A DNA stretch of 38,463 nucleotides from NCBI GenBank assembly GCA_009704535.1, contig WLEA01000004.1, forward strand, positions 1 to 38,463, read 5' to 3'. The notes beneath the pieces are model-generated. The model saw nothing but the letters and a program-made list of their open reading frames with translations. It ran no database searches and was not told where the DNA came from. The first letter of the stretch is position 1; each line of letters starts with the position of its first letter. The DNA comes from Actinomycetota bacterium. GTDB taxonomy: Bacteria; Actinomycetota; Actinomycetes; Actinomycetales; Microbacteriaceae. Below, one piece after another: positions 1 to 9,770 of this stretch. Both the position numbers and the translations under genes were made by a program.

Positions 1-295
1 CCGGCTACCCGTCGTCGCCTTGGTGAGCCATTACCTCACCAACTAGCTGATAGGCCGCGAGCTCATCCCTGACCGAAGTTCTTTCCAACTGATGACCATG
101 CGGTCTCAGTTCGTATCCGGTATTAGCACCGATTTCTCGGAGTTATCCCAGAGTCAGGGGCAGATTGCTCACGTGTTACTCACCCGTTCGCCACTAATCC
201 AGTAGAAGCAAGCTCCCACCTTCATCGTTCGACTTGCATGTGTTAAGCACGCCGCCAGCGTTCGTCCTGAGCCAGGATCAAACTCTCCGTAATTA
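1..295 (-). rRNA. 16S ribosomal RNA, 5' portion (gene continues outside the window)
   Basis: Plus strand carries ctgagccaggatcaaactct (reverse complement of the universal 27F site AGAGTTTGATCCTGGCTCAG) near 268-287, preceded by typical 16S 5'-domain sequence. Exact mature 5' end not determined. Confidence 0.96.
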
Positions 296-634
296 GCTTG
301 TTAGCCGGTGTTTCCACCGACAGACTTGCTGCCGAATGCTAGGCATTCAGGCGAGTTTGTTCTGACTAAATGACTTGTCTACTGACTTGTCCAATTTAAT
401 CCAAAGGAATCTCTTTGACAGGATTTCTCCTGCCAACGAGGTTATTTGGCATTGACTTAGTGCACACTGTTGAGTTCTCAAGGATCGGGCGTCGCTGACT
501 CCTCCACCAGTTTCCCGATGAGGCGTCGGACGTCTGTCCGTCTTGCTTGTCCCCAGCGCAGCTTTCTGAGCCTGGAACCAACCCGCCCCGACTGGGAGTG
601 TTTTGGCCCGACGCTGTGAAACGCTGGATTTTCA

Positions 635-663
635 AGTCTAGTGAGGTGAATCCCCCACTGCAA
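635..663 (-). promoter_or_regulatory. Candidate rrn promoter P2 (TTGCAG-N17-TAGACT)
   Basis: Minus strand TTGCAG (663-658), 17-nt spacer, TAGACT (640-635), upstream of 16S. Confidence 0.5.
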
Positions 664-749
664 GTGGTGAATGGTCTCGCTAGGTGAAGTCCCGCTTGAG
701 TCCGACCGAGCTGCTGCTCGACGTCGACCTTTGGGGTGACAACTTTCCC

Positions 750-778
750 ACTATAGGGGCGCTCTCGGATGTTGACAA
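750..778 (-). promoter_or_regulatory. Candidate rrn promoter P1 (TTGTCA-N17-TATAGT)
   Basis: Minus strand TTGTCA (778-773), 17-nt spacer, TATAGT (755-750), followed by GGGAAAG. Confidence 0.6.
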
Positions 779-805
779 ATCACGGCCACCTCGGGCGTGT
801 CGAAC

Positions 806-1342
806 CTAGCACTGGGTCACCGCTTGGCGCAGTCGCTGCGCTTTCTGCGCAACGGATTTTCGCGAGTCTCCAGCTAGTTCTTCTAGTCGCGACAGCAACC
901 AGCTCCTCAGCGCGGAATCGGCTCCCGCCCACTCCGCCAGCGTTTCCATTGTTTTGATGAGGACAATCCAGTCGTGCGAGGTGGTCAGGTGTACCTTCAT
1001 CACCTCGATTGCACGCAGGCGTTCCGCGGCAGTGAGGCTCGGACCAAGCTCGAGGAGAATCTCCGCGATCGTCCACTGCGCAGAGGGCTGCTGGAGCCTG
1101 ACCACCCAATCGATGACGGCATCCAGCTCATGGTGGACCCACTCGGGCTCGGCCCACGCCACCCTCTTGAGTGCACTCGAGACCCGAAGCCGGACGACCT
1201 CATCGTCACTGGAGTAGGTCGCAATAAGCCCCCGCAGGAGGGACCGATCAGCAACGACCTCGTCGGCAACCGAGACGGTGTTTCCCAGCGAGTTCGGATG
1301 GCCGCCGCTCAGCCTGTCTTCAAAGGACTTGACGCTAGGCAT
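806..1342 (-). CDS. Hypothetical HEAT/ARM-repeat-like helical protein
   Basis: 178-aa ORF overlapping the tyrS 3' end by 8 bp; amphipathic helical repeats; downstream of tyrS in the same orientation. Confidence 0.6.
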   Translation of the reverse strand: MPSVKSFEDRLSGGHPNSLGNTVSVADEVVADRSLLRGLIATYSSDDEVVRLRVSSALKRVAWAEPEWVHHELDAVIDWVVRLQQPSAQWTIAEILLELGPSLTAAERLRAIEVMKVHLTTSHDWIVLIKTMETLAEWAGADSALRSWLLSRLEELAGDSRKSVAQKAQRLRQAVTQC

Positions 1343-2621
1343 AATTCAGCGCTGCGAGGGTCTTCTTGCCTCTCTTGAGAAGCACTGCAGTCGGGTGCGG
1401 AGGCCGGGCTCCCCCGATTTCCGCTGTCTCTTCGGTCACTGCCACGTTGTTGATGCTCACCCCACCTTGGCTAATGGCTCGCCTGGCTTCCGAGACGCTC
1501 TGACAGAGCCCTGTCGCAACCAAGGCCTCCGCGACCGTCGTCTGGGGGGTCACTGACCCACTCGGCAACTCGGCAAGCGCCTGAGCAAAGACGTCAGGGT
1601 TCAGCGACTCCAACGAGTCTTTGCCAAACAGCGCCTCAGATGCCTCCTGGACACTCTGAGTGATGTCGATTCCGTGCACAAGGGCAGTGACCTCATGAGC
1701 GAGACGCTTTTGGGCGCTGCGACGATGAGGCGCCTGCTCCACCTGGGAAGCGAGAGCCTCAATGTCAGCTTTGTTCAAAAAGGTGAAGATCTTGAGGCGG
1801 TCGATGACGTCCCGATCATCGGTGTTGAGCCAGAACTGATACATCGCCCACGGACTCGTCAACTCTGCGTCTAACCAAATGGCGTTACCTTCCGACTTAC
1901 CGAACTTGGTGCCATCGGCATTGGTGATGAGCGGTGTGCCAAGCGCATGCACGCTCACTCCCACAGCCTTGTGGATGAGATCCGTCCCGCTGGTGAGATT
2001 GCCCCACTGGTCCGAGCCACCGGTCTGCAAGACGCACCCGTAGTTTTCATACAGCTTCAGAAAGTCCATACCCTGCAGGATTTGGTAGGAAAACTCGCTG
2101 TAGGAGATACCAGCATCAGAGTTCAACCGAGCCGCAACGGCATCCTTCTTGAGCATCGTGCCCACCCGGTAGTACTTGCCCACATCTCGCAAGAAGTCAA
2201 TCGCCGACAGGTCCCTCGTCCAGTCCAGATTGTTGACCAGGCGAGCTGCAGCGCTTCCACCAAAGTCCAAGAACCGTGATATCTGATCACCGAGACGCCC
2301 TACCCAGGCAGCGACGACCTCGGGTTCGTTTAATACGCGCTCCGCGGTGGGCTTCGGGTCCCCAATGAGCCCAGTGGAGCCTCCGACCAGCCCCAAGGGC
2401 TTGTGGCCGGCAAGCTGCAGCCTGCGCATCAGCAGCAGCTGCACGAGGTTTCCCAAATGCAGGCTGGGCGCCGTGGGGTCAAAGCCGCAGTAATAGGTGA
2501 TGGGCTCCCCGGCGAGTGCGTGGGCAAGGGCTTTTTCGTCAGTGGAGACGTGAATCAGCCCCCGCCAGTGCAATTCTTCCCACAGGGAGGAGAAGGAGGG
2601 GTCGTTGGTTTGCTCACTCAC
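1335..2621 (-). CDS. tyrS: Tyrosyl-tRNA synthetase
   Basis: YYCGFDPTAPSLHLGNLVQL, GGSDQWGN, KFGKSEGNAIWLD and a C-terminal S4-like domain. Likely GTG start at 2621; the ORF extends to 2681. Confidence 0.95.
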   Translation of the reverse strand: MSEQTNDPSFSSLWEELHWRGLIHVSTDEKALAHALAGEPITYYCGFDPTAPSLHLGNLVQLLLMRRLQLAGHKPLGLVGGSTGLIGDPKPTAERVLNEPEVVAAWVGRLGDQISRFLDFGGSAAARLVNNLDWTRDLSAIDFLRDVGKYYRVGTMLKKDAVAARLNSDAGISYSEFSYQILQGMDFLKLYENYGCVLQTGGSDQWGNLTSGTDLIHKAVGVSVHALGTPLITNADGTKFGKSEGNAIWLDAELTSPWAMYQFWLNTDDRDVIDRLKIFTFLNKADIEALASQVEQAPHRRSAQKRLAHEVTALVHGIDITQSVQEASEALFGKDSLESLNPDVFAQALAELPSGSVTPQTTVAEALVATGLCQSVSEARRAISQGGVSINNVAVTEETAEIGGARPPHPTAVLLKRGKKTLAALNYA

Positions 2622-2751
2622 GACACGATTATCTGGCCCTGACACGCGCCCAAGGCTATCAGCGCCGTAACACAGGGTCATGTAGAAACATCACGCAGAA
2701 TTTTGCTCCAGAATACTTACGTACCATTTCCCCTTCACTAAGGAGTACTCC

Positions 2752-3633
2752 ATGTCATTGAAATCTCGTTTACGCAGCCTGAGCGCTGCCCTGGGTGTGG
2801 GAACACTTGTTCTCGGCCTCGCCGCGTGTGCCGGTGGAACCCCAGAACCTGCCGCACCCGAGGCTGAGGCACCCGCGGCGACCGAAGAAGCACCGGCGCT
2901 TGCAACCCTCACCGAAGGCAAGCTGACCATTGCCACTGGCGAGCCCGCCTATCCCCCCTACGTAATTGACGACGCTCCCGAGAGCGGCCAGGGCTTCGAG
3001 GCAGCTGTGGCTTACGCCCTCGCTGAAGAACTTGGCTTTGCTGCCGAGGACGTTGTCTGGGTCCGCACCACCTTCGAAGCGGCTATCCAGCCAGGCCCGA
3101 AGGACTTCGACCTAAACCTCCAGCAGTACTCGATTACCCCCGAGCGTGCTGAGAACGTCGACCTCTCCATCCCCTACTACCAATCTCCTCAGGCGATCCT
3201 GACTGTCGCTGGCAGTGCGGCTGCTGAGGCAACGAGCCTCGCTGACCTGAAGGAGCTCAATATTGGTGCTGCTAGTGGCACGACGAGCTTCCAGGCCATC
3301 GAAGAGTCGATCCAGCCAAGCGCTGGCGCACTGGCCTTCAACAACAACGACGACGCCAAGTTGGCCTTGGAGACTCGCCAGATCGACGCACTAGTTGTCG
3401 ACCTGCCCACCGCGTTCTACTTGATTGCAGCGGAGTTGACCGATGGCGTTCTCATCGGCCAGTTGCCTCCGGGAGCAGGAATCTCTGACGAGTGGGGCTT
3501 TGTCCTTCCAAAAGACAGCGCCCTGACCGAGGCAGTCAACGCAGCACTGCAACGCCTGATCGACAGCGGCAAGCTCGCTGAGATCACCGCTGCGTGGCTC
3601 GGCAGTGACCAGGGAGCCCCCGTCCTCCAGTAG
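2752..3633 (+). CDS. Amino-acid ABC transporter substrate-binding lipoprotein
   Basis: Signal peptide with lipobox LAAC, SBP family 3-like sequence, SD AAGGAG, followed by permease and ATPase genes. Confidence 0.9.
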   Translation: MSLKSRLRSLSAALGVGTLVLGLAACAGGTPEPAAPEAEAPAATEEAPALATLTEGKLTIATGEPAYPPYVIDDAPESGQGFEAAVAYALAEELGFAAEDVVWVRTTFEAAIQPGPKDFDLNLQQYSITPERAENVDLSIPYYQSPQAILTVAGSAAAEATSLADLKELNIGAASGTTSFQAIEESIQPSAGALAFNNNDDAKLALETRQIDALVVDLPTAFYLIAAELTDGVLIGQLPPGAGISDEWGFVLPKDSALTEAVNAALQRLIDSGKLAEITAAWLGSDQGAPVLQ

Positions 3634-3665
3634 GACAGCCCCCGATCCTCTACTACCCTCGAAGA

Positions 3666-4526
3666 GTGAGTAACGACCCTAACGCCCGGCGTCCCAGCGC
3701 AATAGAGCTGGAACGCCGGGCGTTTCGGCGCCATCAGAACGCCAAATCCGTCGCCATTTCGTTTATCAGCACAATCGTGTTCGCCATCATTGTGTGGTTT
3801 ACGGTCGTCAACACCCCCGGCTGGTCTCTTGTCCAGCAAAGTTTCTTCAACCTGGATGTCCTGGCTGGAGCATGGCCCAGGGTTGTCGAAGGCATTCTGC
3901 TAAACATTCGGGTGCTGCTCTTCGCTGCGGTTGGAGTGCTGATTCTCGCGCTGATTCTCGCGACGCTGCGCACCCTGAGCGGACCTATTTTCTTTCCGCT
4001 ACGAGCTCTCGCGGCCGGCTACACCGATCTTTTCCGCGGAATGCCACTCATTATCGTGTTGTATCTGGTGGGCTTTGGAATTCCCGGCCTCAATGCACTG
4101 CCGCGAATGCCTCTGGAATTCTGGGGAACCATTGCGCTGATTTTGACCTACTCTGCCTACGTATCCGAAGTGTTCCGGGCGGGCATCGAGTCCGTGCACC
4201 CCTCGCAGCGCCTGGCTGCCAGATCACTCGGGCTCAGCTATGGGAAAACTCTGCGGTTAATCGTGATGCCCCAAGCGGTTCGCAAGGTGACTCCGGCGCT
4301 CATGAACGATTTCATCGCCATGCAAAAAGACGTGGGCCTCATCTCCGTGTTGGGGGCCGTCGACGCCGTGCGCGCGGCACAGATTGAAACGGCGCAAGCT
4401 TTCAACTTCACCCCCTACGTCCTCGCCGGCCTGCTCTTTGTCCTGCTCGCGCTTCCCATGATTCGACTCACCGACTGGTATACGGCGAGGCTTCGCGCCC
4501 GCGAACAGATGGGCTCGATCGTATGA
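3666..4526 (+). CDS. Amino-acid ABC transporter permease (HisM/GlnP type)
   Basis: 286 aa, multi-TM, EAA-type region (SVHPSQRLAARSLGLSYGKTLRLIVMPQAVRKVTPAL); GTG start; 4-bp overlap with the ATPase gene. Confidence 0.9.
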   Translation: MSNDPNARRPSAIELERRAFRRHQNAKSVAISFISTIVFAIIVWFTVVNTPGWSLVQQSFFNLDVLAGAWPRVVEGILLNIRVLLFAAVGVLILALILATLRTLSGPIFFPLRALAAGYTDLFRGMPLIIVLYLVGFGIPGLNALPRMPLEFWGTIALILTYSAYVSEVFRAGIESVHPSQRLAARSLGLSYGKTLRLIVMPQAVRKVTPALMNDFIAMQKDVGLISVLGAVDAVRAAQIETAQAFNFTPYVLAGLLFVLLALPMIRLTDWYTARLRAREQMGSIV

Positions 4527-5266
4527 CGCAGCCCGTTCTTTCTCTCTCTGGCGTGACCAAAGTCTTTGGCGAGACCCAGGTGTTGCGCGGAATCGACCTC
4601 GACATCCATCACGGTGAAGTAGTCGCCGTGATTGGTGCCAGTGGGTCTGGAAAATCAACCCTGCTGCGCTGCATCAACCTTCTCGAGCAGCTCGATGACG
4701 GACAGATTTGGCTGAGCGGCGACGACATTACTGACCCGTCCGTCAACGCAGACTCGGTGCGGGCGCGCATCGGGGTGGTGTTCCAACAGTTCAACCTCTT
4801 TCCACACCTCAGCGTGTTGAGCAACATCACCCTTGCTTCCCGGCACGTCTTCAAAGTCTCGAGAGATGAGGCAACCACTCGAGCGCTCGAGCTTCTTGAC
4901 CGTGTGGGTCTTGCTGACAAAGCTCAGGAATACCCCGATCGGCTCTCCGGTGGCCAACAGCAACGTCTTGCGCTCGTTCGCGCGATTGCCAATGAGCCGG
5001 AGGTTTTGCTTCTCGATGAAATCACCAGCGCATTGGACCCCGAGTTAGTCGGCGAAGTTTTGGATCTGGTCACGGATCTTAAAATCGATGGCACAACCAT
5101 CGTGATGGCCACCCACGAAATGGCGTTCGCGAGGGACGTGGCCGACCAGATTGTGTTTCTCGATCAAGGCTTGGTCGCAGAAAAAGGCCCCCCAGCGCAG
5201 GTCTTTGGCGCTCCGCGCGAAGCGCGCACCAGAGAGTTCCTCCAGCGCTTTCGCGGTGGCCGCTAG
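4523..5266 (+). CDS. Amino-acid ABC transporter ATP-binding protein (GlnQ-like)
   Basis: Walker A GASGSGKST, signature LSGGQQQR, Walker B VLLLDEITSALDPE. Confidence 0.95.
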   Translation: MTQPVLSLSGVTKVFGETQVLRGIDLDIHHGEVVAVIGASGSGKSTLLRCINLLEQLDDGQIWLSGDDITDPSVNADSVRARIGVVFQQFNLFPHLSVLSNITLASRHVFKVSRDEATTRALELLDRVGLADKAQEYPDRLSGGQQQRLALVRAIANEPEVLLLDEITSALDPELVGEVLDLVTDLKIDGTTIVMATHEMAFARDVADQIVFLDQGLVAEKGPPAQVFGAPREARTREFLQRFRGGR

Positions 5267-6672
5267 TCGGTATCGAGCGCCTCAATCAGCTCGGCCACAC
5301 GAGCCCGCTGCCTGACCACCTGAGCCGGCGCTGTCCCCCCGACGCCGGCCTTGCGCGCCACGGAGGCCTCTGCGGACATGACTGAGCGAAGCGCAGGGGT
5401 CAGGTGGGACGAAACCGATGCCAAATCCTCATCTGATACCTCGTGGAGTTCTAGGCCCTGGGATTCACAGTGGGCGACTAAGCGCCCCACAATTTGGTGC
5501 GCATCGCGGAACGGGACACCCTGCTCGACCAAGAAATCGGCGACATCGGTGGCCAAAGAGAAACCCTTAGTGGCTTGGCTTTCCATCCGGTCATAGTTGA
5601 GCGTCATCGAGGCGATCATGCCGGCCATCGCCGGCATGACGAGCAACAGAGTGTCGACGGAGTCGAACACTGGCTCTTTGTCTTCTTGCAGGTCTCGGTT
5701 ATAGGCCAGCGGCAAGGCCTTGAGTGTGGCAAGAAGACCCGTCAAGTTACCAATGAGGCGACCGGTTTTCCCGCGAGTGAGTTCCGCGATGTCGGGATTC
5801 TTCTTTTGGGGCATCATCGACGAACCCGTCGCATAAGAATCATGGAGAGAAATGTAGCCAAACTCGGCAGAGGTGAGAATCACAATTTCCTCTGCCACGC
5901 GGGAGAGATCTATACCAATCTGGGTGGTGATGTAGAGAAACTCCGCTACGCAATCCCTGGAAGAGGTGCCATCCAGAGAATTCTCCATCACCCCCTGAAA
6001 CCCCAGTTCCCTGGCAATGCCCTCGGCGTCTATGCCGAGTCCGCCACCGGCCAGAGCGCCCCCACCGTAGGGAGAAACATCGTTGCGCTTCGCCCAATCA
6101 TCGATTCGTGAAATGTTGCGCAGCAATGGCCACGCGTGAGCCAACAGGTAGTGAGCCACCAACACAGGCTGGGCATGCTGGAAGTGGGTGCGCCCAGGCA
6201 TGACCCTCTCGCCGGCCTCTTCAGACCGAGCAATAAAGATTCTCACCAGCTCAATAAGAATGTGGCGGATGGCCCGTGATGTGTCCCGCATATAGAGACG
6301 GATAAACGTGGCGATCTGGTCATTCCTACTCCGACCAGCGCGCAAGCTCCCACCAATCTCGGCGCCCACCGCTTCCATCAGGATGCGCTCCAACCAGCCA
6401 TGAACGTCTTCGTCCTGCTCCCCCGGCGCGATGGTGCCAGCGGCAAAGTCTTTACCAATCGTCGCCAACGCTGATTCGAGAGCCTTCAGAGAAACGACGG
6501 TCAGCAAACCCCGCTCCTGAAGTGCTTTGGCGTGGGCCTTCGTGGCATCCAAGTCGTAGGGCACCAGACGCCAATCGAAATGCGTGGACTTACTGAGCCG
6601 CTGCAGCTCGAAGCTTGGGCCAGAGCCAAACCGGCCGCCCCACAGAGCGCCCTCGTGCGTTTGGCCGGACAT
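5263..6672 (-). CDS. argH: Argininosuccinate lyase
   Basis: LWGGRFGSGPS N-terminus, SRNDQIAT, GSSMMPQKKNPD signature. Start refined to Met at 6672 (ORF extends to 6732). Confidence 0.95.
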   Translation of the reverse strand: MSGQTHEGALWGGRFGSGPSFELQRLSKSTHFDWRLVPYDLDATKAHAKALQERGLLTVVSLKALESALATIGKDFAAGTIAPGEQDEDVHGWLERILMEAVGAEIGGSLRAGRSRNDQIATFIRLYMRDTSRAIRHILIELVRIFIARSEEAGERVMPGRTHFQHAQPVLVAHYLLAHAWPLLRNISRIDDWAKRNDVSPYGGGALAGGGLGIDAEGIARELGFQGVMENSLDGTSSRDCVAEFLYITTQIGIDLSRVAEEIVILTSAEFGYISLHDSYATGSSMMPQKKNPDIAELTRGKTGRLIGNLTGLLATLKALPLAYNRDLQEDKEPVFDSVDTLLLVMPAMAGMIASMTLNYDRMESQATKGFSLATDVADFLVEQGVPFRDAHQIVGRLVAHCESQGLELHEVSDEDLASVSSHLTPALRSVMSAEASVARKAGVGGTAPAQVVRQRARVAELIEALDTD

Positions 6673-6677
6673 CAGAC

Positions 6678-7880
6678 TTATCCCTGATTCTTGGCGTGCC
6701 GCTTGGCGGAGATTTTGCTCGGCAGAGACCACAGCTCGATAAAGCCCTTGGCGTGAGACTGGTCGAAGGTGTCACCGGTGTCGTAGGTGGCAAGGTCGAA
6801 GTCATACAGACTCTGATCAGACATCCGGCCGGTCACCATCGCGACGCCGGACTGCAACTTCAGTCGAATGTCTCCGGAAACATGTCGCTGCGTGTGCGCA
6901 ATGAAAGCGTCCAGGCTTCTCTTGAGATCCGAAAACCACAGGCCGTCATAAACAAGGTTTGCCCAGTCGGCCTCAATCTTGCGCTTGTAACGACCCAGAT
7001 CGCGTTCCAGGACAAGGTTTTCAAGCTCTTCGTGTGCCGTGATCAAGGCTATTCCAGCGGGTGCTTCGTAGACCTCGCGGCTCTTGATTCCGACAAGTCT
7101 GTCTTCGATGATGTCGATGCGACCAACTCCGTGGCGCCCTGCCGCAGAGTTCATCATCTCGATTGCCTGCAGCGGTGTAACAGCCTTACCATCAATCGCC
7201 ACGGGGGTTCCCTCCGCGAAGCGGATTACGACGTCCTCTGCTGGCAGACCCTGAGCCGGGTCATCGGTGTATTCCCACACTCCATCTCCTGGGGCATTCC
7301 ATGGGTCTTCCAATAGACCGGTCTCCACGGCGCGACCCCAGACGTTCTTGTCCACCGAGTAGGGGTTCTTCTTGCTCTGCTTGATCGGGAGGCCATGTTC
7401 TTCGGCATAAGCAATGGCTTTGTCCCTGGTGAGAGCCAAGTCACGAATAGGAGCAATACTGGTGAGCTCTGGTGCCAGAGCAGCAACAGCGGCTTCGAAG
7501 CGCACCTGGTCGTTACCCTTACCGGTACAACCGTGAGCGACACTGTCGGCTCCGAGCTCACGCGCAACGCGTGCTAGGTGCTTTGAAATCAGGGGCCTAG
7601 ACAGAGCAGACACCAGCGGGTAGCGCTTTTGGTAGAGAGCATTTGCACGAAGCGCCGGCATGACAAAGTCAGTGGCAAACTCATCCTTGGCGTCGACCAC
7701 AATGGCCTCAACCGCACCGCAGTCTATGGCACGCTGACGGATGTCTTCCATGTCCTCGCCGCCCTGGCCGACGTCAACAGCAAGCGCGACAACCTCTTTA
7801 CCCGTGGCGTCTTTCAACCAGCCAATACCGACGGAGGTGTCGAGACCACCGGAATACGCCAAAACGACTCTTTCGGACAC
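6678..7880 (-). CDS. argG: Argininosuccinate synthase
   Basis: [16 protein letters not shown]-binding motif, [13 protein letters not shown]. Confidence 0.96.
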   Translation of the reverse strand: MSERVVLAYSGGLDTSVGIGWLKDATGKEVVALAVDVGQGGEDMEDIRQRAIDCGAVEAIVVDAKDEFATDFVMPALRANALYQKRYPLVSALSRPLISKHLARVARELGADSVAHGCTGKGNDQVRFEAAVAALAPELTSIAPIRDLALTRDKAIAYAEEHGLPIKQSKKNPYSVDKNVWGRAVETGLLEDPWNAPGDGVWEYTDDPAQGLPAEDVVIRFAEGTPVAIDGKAVTPLQAIEMMNSAAGRHGVGRIDIIEDRLVGIKSREVYEAPAGIALITAHEELENLVLERDLGRYKRKIEADWANLVYDGLWFSDLKRSLDAFIAHTQRHVSGDIRLKLQSGVAMVTGRMSDQSLYDFDLATYDTGDTFDQSHAKGFIELWSLPSKISAKRHAKNQG

Positions 7881-7933
7881 TAACGCCGCTACTTTCTCTC
7901 ACGTGGGCACACCAACCTGGGTGAAACTTCAGT

Positions 7934-8878
7934 CTACCCGCCAGCCTGTCGTCGCTCTGCTCGCTCCAAAAGCCACACCATCAGGGCTTTTTGGGCATGG
8001 AGCCGATTCTCTGATTCATCCCAAATCACGCTCTGCGGGCCATCGATGACCTCCGCTGCCACCTCAAACCCACGGTCTGCTGGCAAACAGTGGAGGAAGA
8101 TGGCGTCACTGGCCGCCTTCGCCATCAACGCCTGATCCACCTGATAACCGGCGAAGGTGGCAAGGCGTTGTGCCTTTTCCTCTTCTTTGCCCATCGACAC
8201 CCAGGTGTCAGTGACGACGACGTCCACCCCATCAACAGCTGCACCTGGGTCATCGAGCACCGTGATGGACCCGCCGGTCTTCCCCGCCAGAGCAGTCGCA
8301 TCCGCCACTACGGCTGAATCCGGAGAAAATCCGGCCGGGCAGGCCAAACGCACGTTCATTCCGGCGTTCGCGCCAGCAAGAAGATAGCTCTGGGCCATAT
8401 TGGAGCGACCATCACCGAGGAAGGCCACCGTGGTTCCCTGAAGGGAACCCTTGCGTTCGCGAATGGTCAGCAGGTCAGCCAAGAGCTGGCAGGGGTGAAA
8501 ATCATCACTCAGAGCGTTAACCACGGGCACCGTGGTTCCCGCTGCCATCTCTTCAAGGCCTGCCTGGGCATACGTCCGCCAGACAATCGCTGCCACCATC
8601 CGCTCGAGCACACGGGCCGTGTCAGAGGGAGTTTCTTTTCCACCGAGCTGCGAGTTGGCGGTGGAAATAATCAGTGGCTGGCCGCCCAAGTCGGCAATCC
8701 CGACCGCGAAGGACACGCGGGTCCTCGTGGAGGACTTGTCGAAAATCACCGCGACTGTCTGTGGACCGGTCAGAGGCCGCGCTCCGTAGCGATCGGTTTT
8801 CATCGCGATAGCAAGATCGAGTATCGCGGTTTGTTCAGCCGGGGTGATGTCATCATCACGCAAGAAGTGTCTGGTCAT
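7934..8878 (-). CDS. argF: Ornithine carbamoyltransferase
   Basis: [31 protein letters not shown]. Confidence 0.95.
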   Translation of the reverse strand: MTRHFLRDDDITPAEQTAILDLAIAMKTDRYGARPLTGPQTVAVIFDKSSTRTRVSFAVGIADLGGQPLIISTANSQLGGKETPSDTARVLERMVAAIVWRTYAQAGLEEMAAGTTVPVVNALSDDFHPCQLLADLLTIRERKGSLQGTTVAFLGDGRSNMAQSYLLAGANAGMNVRLACPAGFSPDSAVVADATALAGKTGGSITVLDDPGAAVDGVDVVVTDTWVSMGKEEEKAQRLATFAGYQVDQALMAKAASDAIFLHCLPADRGFEVAAEVIDGPQSVIWDESENRLHAQKALMVWLLERAERRQAGG

Positions 8879-9768
8879 GATGCCAGTACCTCAGTTCCTA
8901 TTCCCTCAGCGGTGAAAGCTTCCAACAGCACGGAGTGCGCGAGGCGTCCATCAATGATGGCGGCTTTGGCGACACCGCCTCGCACTGCATCCAGACACGC
9001 GGTCATCTTGGGAATCATTCCGCTCTCCAAACTCGGCAGCAACCCCTCCAACTCGGCCAGCGCGAGGCTCGATATGAGGGACTCCGTGTCTGGCCAGTTT
9101 CGATACAGGCCCTGCACATCCGTCAGGAGCACCATCTTTTCAGCGCCCAACGCAATGGCAAGAGCAGCCGCTGCCGAATCCGCATTCACATTGAGCAGCG
9201 ACGCCCCATCATCACCTGGCGCGACAGAGGACACCACAGGAATCTTCCCGGCATCGAGTAAATCGTGGATAACGCCTGGGTTCACCCGCACCACGTCACC
9301 CACATAACCCAGGTCCACGGATACGCCATCCACCACAGCACCGCGCTTAGTGGCAACGAAAAGGTTCTCGTCCTCCCCAGAGAGCACGACTGCCAGATCG
9401 CTGTGCAGATTAATCCGCTTAGCGACGTCAGCGCTGATGGTGTTGCGCAATACGTCTCTGACCACAGGAATAGCTGCCGTGCTAGTCACGCGGTAGCCAC
9501 CCCGAAACTCGCTGGGTATCCCCTTGGCCTCGAGAGCCTCGGTAATTTGGGGACCGCCACCGTGAACAACAACCGGCTTGACGCCCACCGTGGCAAGAAA
9601 GACCATGTCATCGGCAAAAGACTGCATTAACTCGTCATCACCCATGGCGTTGCCGCCAAGCTTAATCACGAAGATACTGCCGTGGAATCGGCGCATCCAT
9701 GGCAATGCCTCGGTGAGCGTTGCCGCCTTCCGCAACGCCTCAAGGGAAGAATTCGTCATCGCTTCCAT
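8875..9768 (-). CDS. argB: Acetylglutamate kinase
   Basis: [33 protein letters not shown]. Start may be the second Met (9759). Confidence 0.95.
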   Translation of the reverse strand: MEAMTNSSLEALRKAATLTEALPWMRRFHGSIFVIKLGGNAMGDDELMQSFADDMVFLATVGVKPVVVHGGGPQITEALEAKGIPSEFRGGYRVTSTAAIPVVRDVLRNTISADVAKRINLHSDLAVVLSGEDENLFVATKRGAVVDGVSVDLGYVGDVVRVNPGVIHDLLDAGKIPVVSSVAPGDDGASLLNVNADSAAAALAIALGAEKMVLLTDVQGLYRNWPDTESLISSLALAELEGLLPSLESGMIPKMTACLDAVRGGVAKAAIIDGRLAHSVLLEAFTAEGIGTEVLAS

Positions 9769-9770
9769 GG

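Noticed and set aside
396-663. Minus-strand ORFs in the 16S upstream region (79 and 61 aa)
   Set aside because: They lie in the rrn leader downstream of predicted rRNA promoters; compositionally spurious.
780-1378. Other-frame ORFs over the HEAT-like gene
   Set aside because: Shadow frames of 806-1342; none has an SD or recognisable domain.
2622-2751. Possible Tyr T-box before tyrS
   Set aside because: The 130-bp region is shared with a divergent promoter, and no T-box sequence (TGGNACCGCG-like) is visible.
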